Below, piece after piece: positions 7,830 to 17,133 of a DNA stretch of 43,885 bases (positions are counted from its first letter, which is position 1; each line of letters begins with the position of its first letter). The DNA is from UA16 sp965661575 (GTDB lineage Bacteria > Bacteroidota > Bacteroidia > Flavobacteriales_D > Sanyastnellaceae). The translations under genes and the position numbers were made by a program. The notes under the pieces were generated by a model that worked only from the letters and a program-made list of their open reading frames with translations, made no database searches and was not told the DNA's origin. The stretch spans positions 1 to 43,885 of the forward strand of contig CBFIEJ010000017.1 of NCBI GenBank assembly GCA_965661575.1. Direction: 5' to 3'.

Positions 7830-8813
7830 TCAATTGATTTGCATCTGAAATGCGCCCTGGGCAATGTTCATGCTCTCGCCTGACATCCCCAAAACAGACC
7901 CCATGAAGGTGCCGACGATGAATCCGCCGGAAACGGCATCGACATATGCGATGTTTACCGTTACACCACCGCCAAAGTTTGTGCTGTAAGCGTTCGCTGC
8001 TGGATCAGCATATGAACACGAAGAACCCGATGCTGCAGTGCATTGGACTTGAGATCCTGCGATCCAACCTGCCAGGGGCACTTCCATGACCAAGGCCAAC
8101 CCAGCACCCGTTAAAGTCAAGCCGGTAAGCGTGATCGTCGTTCCGTCGAGATCTGCAGACAATCCTGTTTCTCCAACGAGTGTAGTTCCGTTGGCTTTCC
8201 AAGTCAAAACAGTTTCGCATTCAGGGCAGTAATCCCCACCACAGTCAATGTATAATTCGTCCCCATCCATCAAGCCATTTCCACAATTCACTCCATCGGG
8301 ACATGGTCCACAAACGATGTTTGGATTTTCACAAGCGATGTAAATATTTGACTCGTAATTGCCTCCGCAATCGACGGCAACTTCATCTCCGTTCATCATT
8401 CCATCGCAGCAGGTTGGACAGGGCTCGCAATCAGGACCACCACAATCAACAGCTTGCTCGTTTCCATTCAACAAACCATCTCCGCACAGCTCTCCACAGG
8501 CAACTCCTGTGTCTCCTCCGCAATCGATGCCAGACTCACCAGGATCTTGGACACCGTTGAAGCTGGGGTCGCAAGGACCACATTCACCGCCACAATCCAC
8601 CCACGTTTCTCCGAGCAAAGCGTCATACTGTCCGTTTTCGCACGGATCACATGCTGGACAAATTGATCCCCCGCAATCGACTAACTCTTCTCCGTTGTTC
8701 AAAATCCCATCGTAACAGTTTTCAGGAATGAGATTATCATCATTCAAACAACCGCTGCCAACGGCAAGCATTAATAGCAAGGCAGAAGCAAAAGTGAATT
8801 TTAGAGATTTCAT
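7830..8813 (-). CDS. Lipoprotein with six DGxxNxxExxxDCGG Cys-rich repeats and a C-terminal beta domain
   Basis: Predicted surface lipoprotein of 327 aa, function unknown. The ATG at 8813 gives a lipoprotein signal with Cys22 (AVGSGCLND). Residues 30-185 hold six copies of a module with DGxxNxxE, then (V/I)DCGG, then CxxC. Asp-rich and Cys-rich spacing suggests disulfide-locked, possibly calcium-binding loops. The last 120 residues (from TWKANGTTL) are threonine/glycine-rich and ordered like the DUF6252-type domains of Bacteroidota lipoproteins, which I offer only as a possibility. The stop overlaps a perfect 16-bp palindrome (7826-7841) shared with the end of the convergent OmpA gene. Confidence 0.82.
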   Translation of the reverse strand: MKSLKFTFASALLLMLAVGSGCLNDDNLIPENCYDGILNNGEELVDCGGSICPACDPCENGQYDALLGETWVDCGGECGPCDPSFNGVQDPGESGIDCGGDTGVACGELCGDGLLNGNEQAVDCGGPDCEPCPTCCDGMMNGDEVAVDCGGNYESNIYIACENPNIVCGPCPDGVNCGNGLMDGDELYIDCGGDYCPECETVLTWKANGTTLVGETGLSADLDGTTITLTGLTLTGAGLALVMEVPLAGWIAGSQVQCTAASGSSCSYADPAANAYSTNFGGGVTVNIAYVDAVSGGFIVGTFMGSVLGMSGESMNIAQGAFQMQIN

Positions 8814-8969
8814 TTTCGTAAATGGATTATGACAGAACATTTCGAATTCATTGCCCTAATTTAGGCAGTGCAAGATAAGTTGAACACAATTACCCTTCGA
8901 CCTTTTCCTTCGAATCGATGAGGAAACGATTGAACGCAGACTAAAAACGGCATCCACCGTCCATTTATC

Positions 8970-10736
8970 ATGACCGCAACTCAACAATTGAACGATAGCT
9001 CTTGGGTTATCAAACAACAGCCAAACCGGGAGGAAGTTGTGCAGTTGATGGAAAACGCAGGACTCACGCCTTTGGTTGCTTCCCTCCTGATTCAAAGAGG
9101 TTTGAAGGAGCCCGAAGAAGTCTTAGGGTTTCTAAATCCTGCCTTGTCTGCGATGCATCATTCAATGTTGATGAAGGACATGTTGGAGGCTGTAAATCGT
9201 CTCCATCAGGCAATCGAAGACGAGGAGCGTATTTTGATTTACGGTGATTACGATGTGGATGGAACCACCTCTGTTGCAATGGTAGCTAGCTACCTCGAGG
9301 GCGTCGGCGGGCAAGTCGAAACCTACATCCCCCATCGGTACAACGAAGGTTACGGCGTGAGTATGGAGGGGGTGCGTTACGCTTCTGAAAATCGATTTTC
9401 TCTGATGATCACATTGGACTGTGGAACCAAAGATTTTGAACCCTTGGCCGATGCGTCTGAACGCGGAATTGATGTCATTGTTTGCGATCATCACTTGCCG
9501 GAGAGTCAACTGCCTGCAGCTTATGCCGTGCTGAACCCAAAGAGGTCGGACTGTCCCTATCCCTTCAAAGAGTTATCTGGATGTGGTGTGGCTTTCAAAC
9601 TGCTTCAGTCACTCGCTCACCTGATGGATCTGCCCGAGAGCGGGATCTATGAAGAACTCGACCTCGTCGCGATTAGCATCGGAGCAGATCTCGTTGAACT
9701 GCAAGGCGAAAATCGCATCATGGCATCGCAAGGATTGAAACAACTTCGGAAGCGCCAAAGACCCGGAATTTTAGCCTTGTTGCGAGCTGCCGACATTCAT
9801 CAAGCTCCCCAAACCATTCGTGATATCAGCTTCACGCTTGGGCCGCGAATCAACGCCGCTGGGCGCATGGATCACGCCCAACGGGTGGTGGATCTTTTGA
9901 TGGAGAAAAGGGAATCCAGGGCAGCAGAGGTCGCGCGGGAAATTGAAGAAATGAACCAACAAAGACGGGAGGTTGACGAAAAAACTACGGCCGACGCCTT
10001 GGCTCAACTTGAAAAAAGCGACACAGGACCATTTGTAAACATCGTGCATGGTCGGGACTGGCATCGCGGTGTAGTCGGTATTGTCGCGAGTAGAATGATT
10101 GAACAACGCTACCGACCTTCCATTGTTCTATCTGAAGAAGATGGGCACTTGATCGGAAGCGCCCGTTCCGTTGACGGAATCGACATCCATCATGCACTCG
10201 AAGAATGTTCAGATCTGTTGCAGCAGTTCGGTGGTCATACCATGGCCGCAGGATTAAGTCTCAAAATTGAACAGTTGGCTGAATTCAAAATCCGTCTCAA
10301 CCAAGCCATCGCCAAGCAGTCAAATGATGTCCTTCCCAAACCAATTGTGCGTTGTGATCGGGAAGTGCACATCGGTGAACTCTCGCTAGAAGCGTGGAAA
10401 GAGTTGCAACAACTGGAACCTTTTGGACCGGGCAATCCGACCCCTGTTTTCATCCTGAGAAATGTGGTTTGTGTCCGTCCTCCTCGGACCATCGGCAATC
10501 AAGGCCGCCATTTAAAAATCACAGTCAAAGATCCCGAAGGAGACTTCCCTACCATCGATGCCATCGGCTGGAATATGGGAGAGCTAGCTCCTCACATCAA
10601 ACAAGACATGCCCGTGGACATTGCGTTCACTTTGGTAAAAAACACTTGGAAGCCGCGCGGATGGCAAAATCGAACGGAACTCAATCTGCACCTCAAGGCC
10701 ATTCGAAAAGCAGGCACAGACCCCGCTGCTACTTGA
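8970..10736 (+). CDS. recJ: Single-stranded-DNA-specific exonuclease RecJ
   Basis: 5'-3' single-strand DNA exonuclease of recombination and mismatch repair, 588 aa, full length. DHH-domain motifs are seen in order: YGDYDVDGTTS (91-101) for the metal site, LDCGTKD, and CDHHLPES. The DHHA1 domain carries GRDWHRGVVGIVASR and QFGGHTMAAGLSL, the latter holding the GGHxxAAG signature. The C-terminal OB-fold begins near PIVRCDREVHIGEL. The ATG at 8970 fits the family N-terminus (SWVIKQQPN). It stands alone and converges on mscS with a 12-nt gap. Confidence 0.97.
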   Translation: MTATQQLNDSSWVIKQQPNREEVVQLMENAGLTPLVASLLIQRGLKEPEEVLGFLNPALSAMHHSMLMKDMLEAVNRLHQAIEDEERILIYGDYDVDGTTSVAMVASYLEGVGGQVETYIPHRYNEGYGVSMEGVRYASENRFSLMITLDCGTKDFEPLADASERGIDVIVCDHHLPESQLPAAYAVLNPKRSDCPYPFKELSGCGVAFKLLQSLAHLMDLPESGIYEELDLVAISIGADLVELQGENRIMASQGLKQLRKRQRPGILALLRAADIHQAPQTIRDISFTLGPRINAAGRMDHAQRVVDLLMEKRESRAAEVAREIEEMNQQRREVDEKTTADALAQLEKSDTGPFVNIVHGRDWHRGVVGIVASRMIEQRYRPSIVLSEEDGHLIGSARSVDGIDIHHALEECSDLLQQFGGHTMAAGLSLKIEQLAEFKIRLNQAIAKQSNDVLPKPIVRCDREVHIGELSLEAWKELQQLEPFGPGNPTPVFILRNVVCVRPPRTIGNQGRHLKITVKDPEGDFPTIDAIGWNMGELAPHIKQDMPVDIAFTLVKNTWKPRGWQNRTELNLHLKAIRKAGTDPAAT

Positions 10737-10748
10737 AAAAGCGCCTCG

Positions 10749-11588
10749 TTAGCTTTCGGAAGTGCTGATCGCCCCTGAACGCAGATGCAAGTCGCGCTGA
10801 GGAAACGGAATGACGATCTTGTTTTGTCGAAAAGCGTCGTTTATTTTGAAGCGAACATTGCTGGAAATCAGCATGCGATTCCAAGGCTCAGAAACCCAAA
10901 AGAAGACGCTAAACTGCAAACCCGATTCTCCAAAATCGGTGAATAAAACACCCACTTGATCTTTTCGAATGACGGCCTGTTCGCTCACTGCTGCCTTTAG
11001 AAGAATGGCTTTGACCTGATTGACATCCGTTCCGTAGGCAACGTTGACGTCAATTCTCAGCATGCTTGCCTCGTCACCCTGAGTGAAATTTCTTACGGTC
11101 TGGCCCGAAATCAGGCCATTTGGCATGACAATCAAATTACCAAAACGAGTGACCACCCGCGTCGAACGCAGATCAATCCTTTCGACTCGAACCAACATGC
11201 CATCCACCTCCAGCTCATCACCCACTCGAACACCACCCTCGAACAGAAGCACAAATCCTGAAACAACATCATTGAAAAAATTCTGCAAACCGATTCCTAC
11301 ACCGACCAACAATGCCGCTGAACCAAACCACAACGCCTGTAGATCCACCCCTGCTGTTTCCAAGGCAATGATTGTCCCCAGCGTGTAGATGACCGTGCGC
11401 AACAATCGCATGATCATGAATCGCGTCCCCTCCTCCATGCTCGAACTTTTAAAAATTCGACGCAATGCGGCTCGAACTGTCCAGAAAACAATCTGCGCCA
11501 ATGACAGAACCGCCAGAATTTGAAGCATCGAGCCCAGGGTGAAGTGATGATCACCCAATTGAAAGCCTGAACTTAGAATTTCCTCCAT
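10749..11588 (-). CDS. mscS: Small-conductance mechanosensitive channel, MscS family
   Basis: Inner-membrane tension-gated channel of 279 aa that releases solutes on osmotic downshock. Two N-terminal helices (residues 17-35 and 62-80) are followed by the pore helix and hinge (ALLVGVGIGLQNFFNDVVSG) and the conserved FEGGVRVGD and RSTRVVTRFGNLIVMPN segments of the beta domain. The C-terminus is the alpha/beta cage (ISSNVRFKINDAFRQNKIVIPFPQRDLHL). The ATG at 11588 is preferred because it lies 10 nt after the dnaG stop and skips an uncharacteristic Arg-rich extension. Probably co-transcribed with dnaG. Confidence 0.93.
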   Translation of the reverse strand: MEEILSSGFQLGDHHFTLGSMLQILAVLSLAQIVFWTVRAALRRIFKSSSMEEGTRFMIMRLLRTVIYTLGTIIALETAGVDLQALWFGSAALLVGVGIGLQNFFNDVVSGFVLLFEGGVRVGDELEVDGMLVRVERIDLRSTRVVTRFGNLIVMPNGLISGQTVRNFTQGDEASMLRIDVNVAYGTDVNQVKAILLKAAVSEQAVIRKDQVGVLFTDFGESGLQFSVFFWVSEPWNRMLISSNVRFKINDAFRQNKIVIPFPQRDLHLRSGAISTSES

Positions 11589-11598
11589 TGGTGCGGTT

Positions 11599-13671
11599 TT
11601 ACGGTAGAATAGCAACCCCAAAATAACTCGCAATCTTTGCCTTTTGAACGTCCAAGATCTTCCGTCTCTCAAGCAACTCTCTCAAACCAATCACTGCCGC
11701 CTCCTCGCCGTTGTTGATGGCCTCAGTAAGTCCCTCCATCTTCACCTGCATATCGCGGCTTTCGATGCGGTTCTGATTCAACTTCAAGTGATGCAGTGTA
11801 TCCATCAGTGCTTTCTTCAAATGATCAACCTCTCGCGCAGGATAAATCTGGTGCACCTCCCCCCAGCGCTCGCTGACCTTATCCTTTTGAACCACGGCGT
11901 CCGCAACAAAGGCTTGAAGGGTAGAGTCCTCATGCTTTAAAAATTGATCCATTTCTGGAATTTTTTGTTCTTCCAAAGCATTCTCAAAAATCGTCCAAAT
12001 GGATTCGCATACCGCCTGATGAAAGCCCACTTCTAATCCCTCAAAGTGATGCGATGCAAACTCGACAAACGTAACATTGACGAAGTCTGAGTCGGTCTTT
12101 TTAGTCTCATCCTCCGCTTCCTCCTCAATCTGGATGGTTTCGGATCCGTAAAGCAACAACAATCGAATCAAATCAGCTTCCAAAACGTTCCGATGCGCAA
12201 TCAACGGGTCATGCTCGACCGTTTGACCTCGTTGTTCTTCAAGCGGGTGCTGCTGACTCCAATCTGCAGGTACCTGAAGGTTAGGGGGAGCATTTGACGG
12301 AGCACGCGAGTCCAGTCCTTTTCGCTGACGAAAGGCCTCTCGCTGCTCGGCTTTTTGTTGGTCGAGCAACCGCTGCCGCTGAATTTTATTCAGTTCAAGC
12401 TGCAGCAAGTCCTCGGACATGGACAATTCCCCCGCAGCCAATTTCAGGTAAACTCCCTGCTGGATGCCATCGGGAATTGCTGCAATCGACTCAATGATGC
12501 TGTGAATCATCTCTGATTTGAGCACCGGATCATCTCCTGCTTCGCGTGAGAGCAATTCCAACTTGAACGCCACAAAGTCCTTGGCTTCGTCCCGAATGTG
12601 CCTTTCCAGCGTTTCTGACGGCACTTTTTTGCTGAAGCTATCAGGGTCATCACCGTCTGGAAATAAAACCACTTGGACATTGAGCCCTTCGGCTAACAAT
12701 AAATCCGTACCGCGAAGGGAGGCGCGGATTCCCGCGTCGTCACCGTCAAACAAAACAGTTACGTTTTTGGTGTAACGCCGGATCAACTTGATCTGGTCCA
12801 CCGTCAATGCTGTGCCACTGGATGAAACGACGTTTTCAATGCCCGCCTGATGCATGGCCATAACGTCCGTATAGCCCTCCACCAAAAGCACCCGATCCTC
12901 CTTGGTAATCGCCGGTTTTGCCAGGTGCAGACCGAATAAAACCTTTCCCTTGTGATACAACGGACTCTCTGGACTGTTGAAATACTTCGCGATTTTCTTG
13001 TCGCTCCGAAGCGTCCGACCTCCAAAAGCGATGGTTCTACCCGTGGCATCTCGGATTGGGAACATGACTCTTCCCTTGAAGAAATCCCAAGGTTTTCCCT
13101 CGGTTTCTTTGACCAAGCCCAACGTCATCAGTCTTTCCTTGGAATAACCCGCATCCAAAGCTGCCTGGCTCATAGCGTCCCATGAATCGGGACAATATCC
13201 AATTTTAAACGTATCGAGAACTGCCTTCCGAAAACCACGACCCTCGAAATAAGACAGTGCAATGGCCTTGCCCTCTTCCGTTGCATGCATTTGATCTGAT
13301 AACCACTTTTGCGCCCATGCATTCAAAGCCAGCAAACTCTCTCGCTCCGTTCGCGCTTGATGCTGCTCCGGTGTGACTTCCTCTTCTTCAATCTCAATGC
13401 CATACCTCTGGGCCAACTGTTTGATTGCTTCGGGAAAGCTCAGCTTCTCCAATTCCATTAAAAAAGTCACCACACTCCCTCCTTTTCCGCTGGAAAAACA
13501 CTTGAAAATTCCCTTCTCAGGTAAAACGTAAAAAGACGGTGTCTTCTCGTTTGTAAATGGGCTCAATCCACGGAACGAACTGCCCGATTTTTTGAGTTCC
13601 ACATAATCTCCAACCACCTCTTCAATCAAGGCGGTCTGCATCACCAAATCGACGGTTTGAGCAGGGATCAT
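11599..13671 (-). CDS. dnaG: DNA primase DnaG with degenerate zinc-binding domain
   Basis: Makes RNA primers for replication; 690 aa. The N-terminal CHC2-type domain keeps its fold text (LSPFTNEKTPSF, then GIFKCFSSGKGG), but the four expected zinc ligands read Ser37, Thr40, Cys58, Ser61, so only one remains. The catalytic core is intact: the EGYTDVMAMHQAG TOPRIM motif and the VLFDGDDAG motif. The C-terminal third is poorly conserved and acidic, consistent with a DnaB-interacting domain. From memory, Ser/Thr replacement in this domain is common in Flavobacteriia primases, so this is likely a lineage trait and not damage. It heads a dnaG-mscS unit. Confidence 0.96.
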   Translation of the reverse strand: MIPAQTVDLVMQTALIEEVVGDYVELKKSGSSFRGLSPFTNEKTPSFYVLPEKGIFKCFSSGKGGSVVTFLMELEKLSFPEAIKQLAQRYGIEIEEEEVTPEQHQARTERESLLALNAWAQKWLSDQMHATEEGKAIALSYFEGRGFRKAVLDTFKIGYCPDSWDAMSQAALDAGYSKERLMTLGLVKETEGKPWDFFKGRVMFPIRDATGRTIAFGGRTLRSDKKIAKYFNSPESPLYHKGKVLFGLHLAKPAITKEDRVLLVEGYTDVMAMHQAGIENVVSSSGTALTVDQIKLIRRYTKNVTVLFDGDDAGIRASLRGTDLLLAEGLNVQVVLFPDGDDPDSFSKKVPSETLERHIRDEAKDFVAFKLELLSREAGDDPVLKSEMIHSIIESIAAIPDGIQQGVYLKLAAGELSMSEDLLQLELNKIQRQRLLDQQKAEQREAFRQRKGLDSRAPSNAPPNLQVPADWSQQHPLEEQRGQTVEHDPLIAHRNVLEADLIRLLLLYGSETIQIEEEAEDETKKTDSDFVNVTFVEFASHHFEGLEVGFHQAVCESIWTIFENALEEQKIPEMDQFLKHEDSTLQAFVADAVVQKDKVSERWGEVHQIYPAREVDHLKKALMDTLHHLKLNQNRIESRDMQVKMEGLTEAINNGEEAAVIGLRELLERRKILDVQKAKIASYFGVAILP

Positions 13672-13880
13672 GTTCAGGACTTAAGCGGAAAGTAAATGTA
13701 CGGATTTCACTTGGCACATTCTAGAATAGGCAGCGCAAATAACACGCTTGACTCACATTTCAGCGCTTTGAAAAGCAAAACATTGCATCCGACACCAGTG
13801 CATGAGAAGTGTTAAGGCTTGTTGAATTTTCGTTTTGAAGGCATCTTGGAGGCCTGTCAGTGTAACTTTACCCTAACGCG

Positions 13881-15206
13881 ATGAAAAAAAAGAAACCGTT
13901 TGTCTTCCCGTGGTTCGCTGGCGCAATGGTCGTTGCTTTGGTCACAATGAGCACGGTTCAAATTGTCTGGTTGCGTTCTTCGGTGAAGATGCGACAGCAA
14001 ATTTTCGACGATAATGTTCAGCACTCGTTGAATCAGATTTCTGAAATGCTCACGCGGCCATCCGCAGACATGCTTCAAATCGATCTGGAAGGCATTTCCG
14101 AAACCAACGAAAGCGGTCTGCTCAGGCAGCCATCTGGCTCAGGAACAAGCCTCAACAAAGCTGAAACACGGATGCTAAATCGAGTGGAGGCACTACAAAT
14201 CGATAGCCTCATTCCCGTTATCCTCGCAGCCCACGGCATCGAAATCCCTGTCATTGTCTCTGTCTTTGATCGATACGGACAGCCTGTAAAACTGCTTGAC
14301 GAAGATGACGGTTTTCGAGAAGCGCTCGAAACAACGCCTTATCAATCGACGATCGAAGCATTGAACTTGCGCATTCACTTCCCCAAAATGAATCGGTATT
14401 TACTGCACGAGCTTCTCGCGCAGTTTGCCCTGACTGGCCTCATGATTGCCATATTAGCATGGGGGTTTTTCTCTGCTGTCACAGGAGCATCAAGAAACAA
14501 GCGAATCGACCGCATCCGTCGCGACCTGATGAACAACCTCACGCACGAGCTCAAAACTCCCATCAGTACAATTGGACTTGCCTCTGAAGCACTCAAAGAC
14601 CCGGATATGCAAAAAAATCCGGAAAGCTTCAATTACTACATTGGTCTGATTCACGAAGAAAACAAGCGCTTGGGGATGCTGGTTGAAAATGTGCTTCAGG
14701 CCAGCTTGGCAGAGTCAGGGAAAATGCAACTACACATGCAGACCCTCAACGTGCACGAACTCATCCGAGAGGTGCTGAAAAACGTCGCCATACAAGTTCG
14801 AAAACGGGGCGGCAAGGTGGATTTGGAACTGGACGCAGATTCCGCTCTTGTCTACGCTGATCGCACCCATTTGAGCAACGTTGTTTTCAACCTGATTGAC
14901 AACGCCTTGAAGTATGCAGATGGCGACCTACGTTTGAAAATTTCTTCCCGTGAGACAACAGAAGGAGTGGAATTGCGTTTTCAAGATAATGGGATTGGCA
15001 TTGCCAAGGAACATTTAGGCAAGGTATTTGATAGATTGTATCGTGTCCCTACTGGGAATGTTCACGACGTAAAAGGTTTTGGGCTGGGCTTGAGCTACGT
15101 GAAAACTGTGGTCGATCGGCACAGAGGAACCATCAGCGTCGAGAGCGAACCTGGTAAAGGCAGCGCATTCATTTTGAACTTGCAAAGGGAAAAACTGACG
15201 GATTAA
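13881..15206 (+). CDS. Sensor histidine kinase, RprX-like
   Basis: Inner-membrane two-component sensor of 441 aa. TM1 is at about 11-31, then a 145-residue periplasmic sensor domain without a recognised fold, and TM2 at about 180-201; no HAMP domain is obvious. The dimerisation/H-box LTHELKTPIST puts the phospho-acceptor at His222. The ATPase domain has the N-box NLIDNALKYADG, G1 FQDNGIGI, the F-box-like VFDRLYR, and G2 GFGLGLSYVK. The response regulator starts 20 nt downstream. A TAACTTTA sequence at 13863-13870 may be its -7 box, but I find no well-spaced -33 partner. The ligand is unknown; RprX similarity rests on architecture only. Confidence 0.94.
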   Translation: MKKKKPFVFPWFAGAMVVALVTMSTVQIVWLRSSVKMRQQIFDDNVQHSLNQISEMLTRPSADMLQIDLEGISETNESGLLRQPSGSGTSLNKAETRMLNRVEALQIDSLIPVILAAHGIEIPVIVSVFDRYGQPVKLLDEDDGFREALETTPYQSTIEALNLRIHFPKMNRYLLHELLAQFALTGLMIAILAWGFFSAVTGASRNKRIDRIRRDLMNNLTHELKTPISTIGLASEALKDPDMQKNPESFNYYIGLIHEENKRLGMLVENVLQASLAESGKMQLHMQTLNVHELIREVLKNVAIQVRKRGGKVDLELDADSALVYADRTHLSNVVFNLIDNALKYADGDLRLKISSRETTEGVELRFQDNGIGIAKEHLGKVFDRLYRVPTGNVHDVKGFGLGLSYVKTVVDRHRGTISVESEPGKGSAFILNLQREKLTD

Positions 15207-15226
15207 ATCTGAAGAAACAATCAAGA

Positions 15227-15934
15227 ATGAGCGATTCAAACCAACTCAGCATATTGCTATGCGAAGACGACCCCAATTTGGGGCGTTTGCTCTCGGACTA
15301 CCTCAAAGCAAAGGGCTTTGAAACCATCTGGGCCAAAGACGGTGTCGAGGGATTGAAAGAATTCCACCGCAATGCCTTTGACTTCATCATTCTTGATGTC
15401 ATGATGCCGCGCAAGGACGGATACCAGGTCGCCGAGGAAATTCGGAGAGAAAACAAGCACCTGCCCATCCTTTTCTTGACTGCTCGTTCCACCCAAGAAG
15501 ACACCCTCGAAGGTTTCAAAGTTGGAGCCGATGACTACATGACCAAACCATTCAGCATGGAGGAGCTTTTGGTCAGAATTCAAGCGATTTTGAGGCGCAG
15601 TGCTGCACTTCCTGACGGCGAAGAAAAAGTCGGTGACATTGCTATCGCCTCCTTTCAGTTCGATTACAACACCCAAATGTTGCGACGAAAAGATGGTTCA
15701 GAGCAGCGCCTCACCACGAAGGAAAATGAGCTTCTCTTTCTGTTGTGCAAGCACCGAAACAACTTGCTTGAACGCACCTACGCGCTCAAGTCCATTTGGG
15801 GAGACCCCAACTATTTCAATGGCCGGTCCATGGATGTTTACATCGCAAAGTTGCGGCGTCATTTGAAGCCTGATGAAAGCATCCAAATCCTGAACGTTCA
15901 CGGAAAAGGTTTCAAGATGATTGTGCCGGAATAA
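15227..15934 (+). CDS. OmpR-family response regulator, RprY-like
   Basis: Transcription factor of 235 aa paired with the upstream kinase. Receiver domain: acidic pocket CEDDP, phospho-acceptor Asp57 in ILDVMMP, Thr in LFLTARS and Lys107 in YMTKPFS. The winged-helix DNA-binding domain starts near residue 140 (LTTKENELLFLLCKHRNNLLERT, then SMDVYIAKLRRHLK and NVHGKGFKM). Same operon as the kinase. No binding-site repeats are visible nearby, so target genes cannot be named. Confidence 0.95.
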   Translation: MSDSNQLSILLCEDDPNLGRLLSDYLKAKGFETIWAKDGVEGLKEFHRNAFDFIILDVMMPRKDGYQVAEEIRRENKHLPILFLTARSTQEDTLEGFKVGADDYMTKPFSMEELLVRIQAILRRSAALPDGEEKVGDIAIASFQFDYNTQMLRRKDGSEQRLTTKENELLFLLCKHRNNLLERTYALKSIWGDPNYFNGRSMDVYIAKLRRHLKPDESIQILNVHGKGFKMIVPE

Positions 15935-16135
15935 GCAAATGGCTCGGGCCGGCATTGGGATCTCAGGGATTCTCAAAAGTGCTCCGCCCAGCCCAGCGAA
16001 CGCAGGCCTTTGCGCATTGGAATGCATCCCCAAAACAATCTCTAGCACGCAACAAGGTCAACTCGACCGGGTAACTCACACAATTCCAGTACGTTTCACC
16101 ATCCATTGAATTACGGTGGACAATTGCAAAACACG

Positions 16136-16166
16136 TTGTCTTTCCGCGTACAAAGCCGTAGATTTG
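16136..16166 (+). promoter_or_regulatory. Promoter of prs
   Basis: TTG at 16136-16138, a 20-nt spacer, then TAGATTTG at 16159-16166, a full match to TAnnTTTG. Expected start near 16171, leaving a leader of about 28 nt before the ATG at 16199. The rest of the 15935-16198 gap shows no gene that I can support. Confidence 0.65.
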
Positions 16167-16198
16167 CATCCCTCTAATGGCTTGCTAACGTGTCCCAT

Positions 16199-17131
16199 AT
16201 GTTGAAAATTCTCGCTGGTTCTAGCTCCACTGCCTTTGGTGAACAAGTCGCTGCCGCTTTTGGCGCTGAGTTGGTACCTGTGAAAACAACCAAGTTTAGC
16301 GACGGTGAATTCACCGTTAGCATAGAAGAAACGATCCGAGGAAAAGAAGTTGCGATTGTCCAATCCACCTTCCCGCCGACCGACAACCTCATGGAATTGC
16401 TGCTGCTGATTGATGCAGCGAAACGAGCAAGTGCAAAACGCATCATCGCCATCATTCCGTACTTTGGTTTTGCACGACAAGACCGCAAGGACAAACCACG
16501 TGTGGCGATTGGGGCAAAATTAGTGGCCAACCTCCTCACGGCTGCTGGTATCGATCGTTTAATGACCATGGATCTCCATGCAGACCAAATTCAAGGGTTC
16601 TTCGAAGTTCCCGTTGATCATTTGTACGCCAGCGCTTTGTTTGTGCCTTATCTCCAAGAGATGAACACAGGCAATCTTTGCATCGCCACGCCAGACACAG
16701 GAGGAACCAAACGTGCCAACTCGTACGCAAAAGCCCTTGGGGTGGACATGGCCATTTGTTACAAGCAGCGGAAAGTCGCGAATCAAATCGAAAACATGAC
16801 CGTGATCGGTGACGTTTCGGGCAAAGATGTGATTTTAGTCGATGACATGTGCGACACAGCCGGCACCCTCACCAAGGCTGCTTCACTGATGATGGGTCAC
16901 GGTGCGCTCTCCGTGAGAGCGCTCTGCACCCATGCTGTTTTGAGCGGTCCGGCATACGAACGAATAGCCAATAGCGAGCTCACGGAATTGGTCGTAACCG
17001 ACAGCATTCCTTTGGATCAAACTAAAAATACAGACAAAATCAAGGTCATTTCTGTCCATGATTTATTTGCGAAAACTTTAACCTGTCTGGTGGAAAATCG
17101 TTCCATCAGCGACACTTTATTAATTCAATAA
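16199..17131 (+). CDS. prs: Ribose-phosphate pyrophosphokinase (PRPP synthetase)
   Basis: Makes PRPP from ribose 5-phosphate and ATP for purine, pyrimidine, NAD, His and Trp synthesis; cytoplasmic, 310 aa, family length. Seen: FSDGEFTVSIEE, the ATP-site stretch PYFGFARQDRKDKPR, the metal/ribose His in MDLHADQIQGFF, TPDTGGTKRAN, and the PRPP loop VILVDDMCDTAGT. The ATG at 16199 is preferred; an in-frame GTG at 16190 would add only three residues. First gene of prs-rplY-pth, with rplY starting 2 nt after its stop. Confidence 0.97.
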   Translation: MLKILAGSSSTAFGEQVAAAFGAELVPVKTTKFSDGEFTVSIEETIRGKEVAIVQSTFPPTDNLMELLLLIDAAKRASAKRIIAIIPYFGFARQDRKDKPRVAIGAKLVANLLTAAGIDRLMTMDLHADQIQGFFEVPVDHLYASALFVPYLQEMNTGNLCIATPDTGGTKRANSYAKALGVDMAICYKQRKVANQIENMTVIGDVSGKDVILVDDMCDTAGTLTKAASLMMGHGALSVRALCTHAVLSGPAYERIANSELTELVVTDSIPLDQTKNTDKIKVISVHDLFAKTLTCLVENRSISDTLLIQ

Positions 17132-17133
17132 AT

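Noticed and set aside
8303..8715. Plus-strand frames opposite the DCGG lipoprotein
   Set aside because: Antisense shadows of a Cys/Asp-rich repeat gene.
15963..16169. 68-codon minus-strand frame upstream of prs
   Set aside because: It covers the well-formed prs promoter, has no recognisable motif and no supporting start context.
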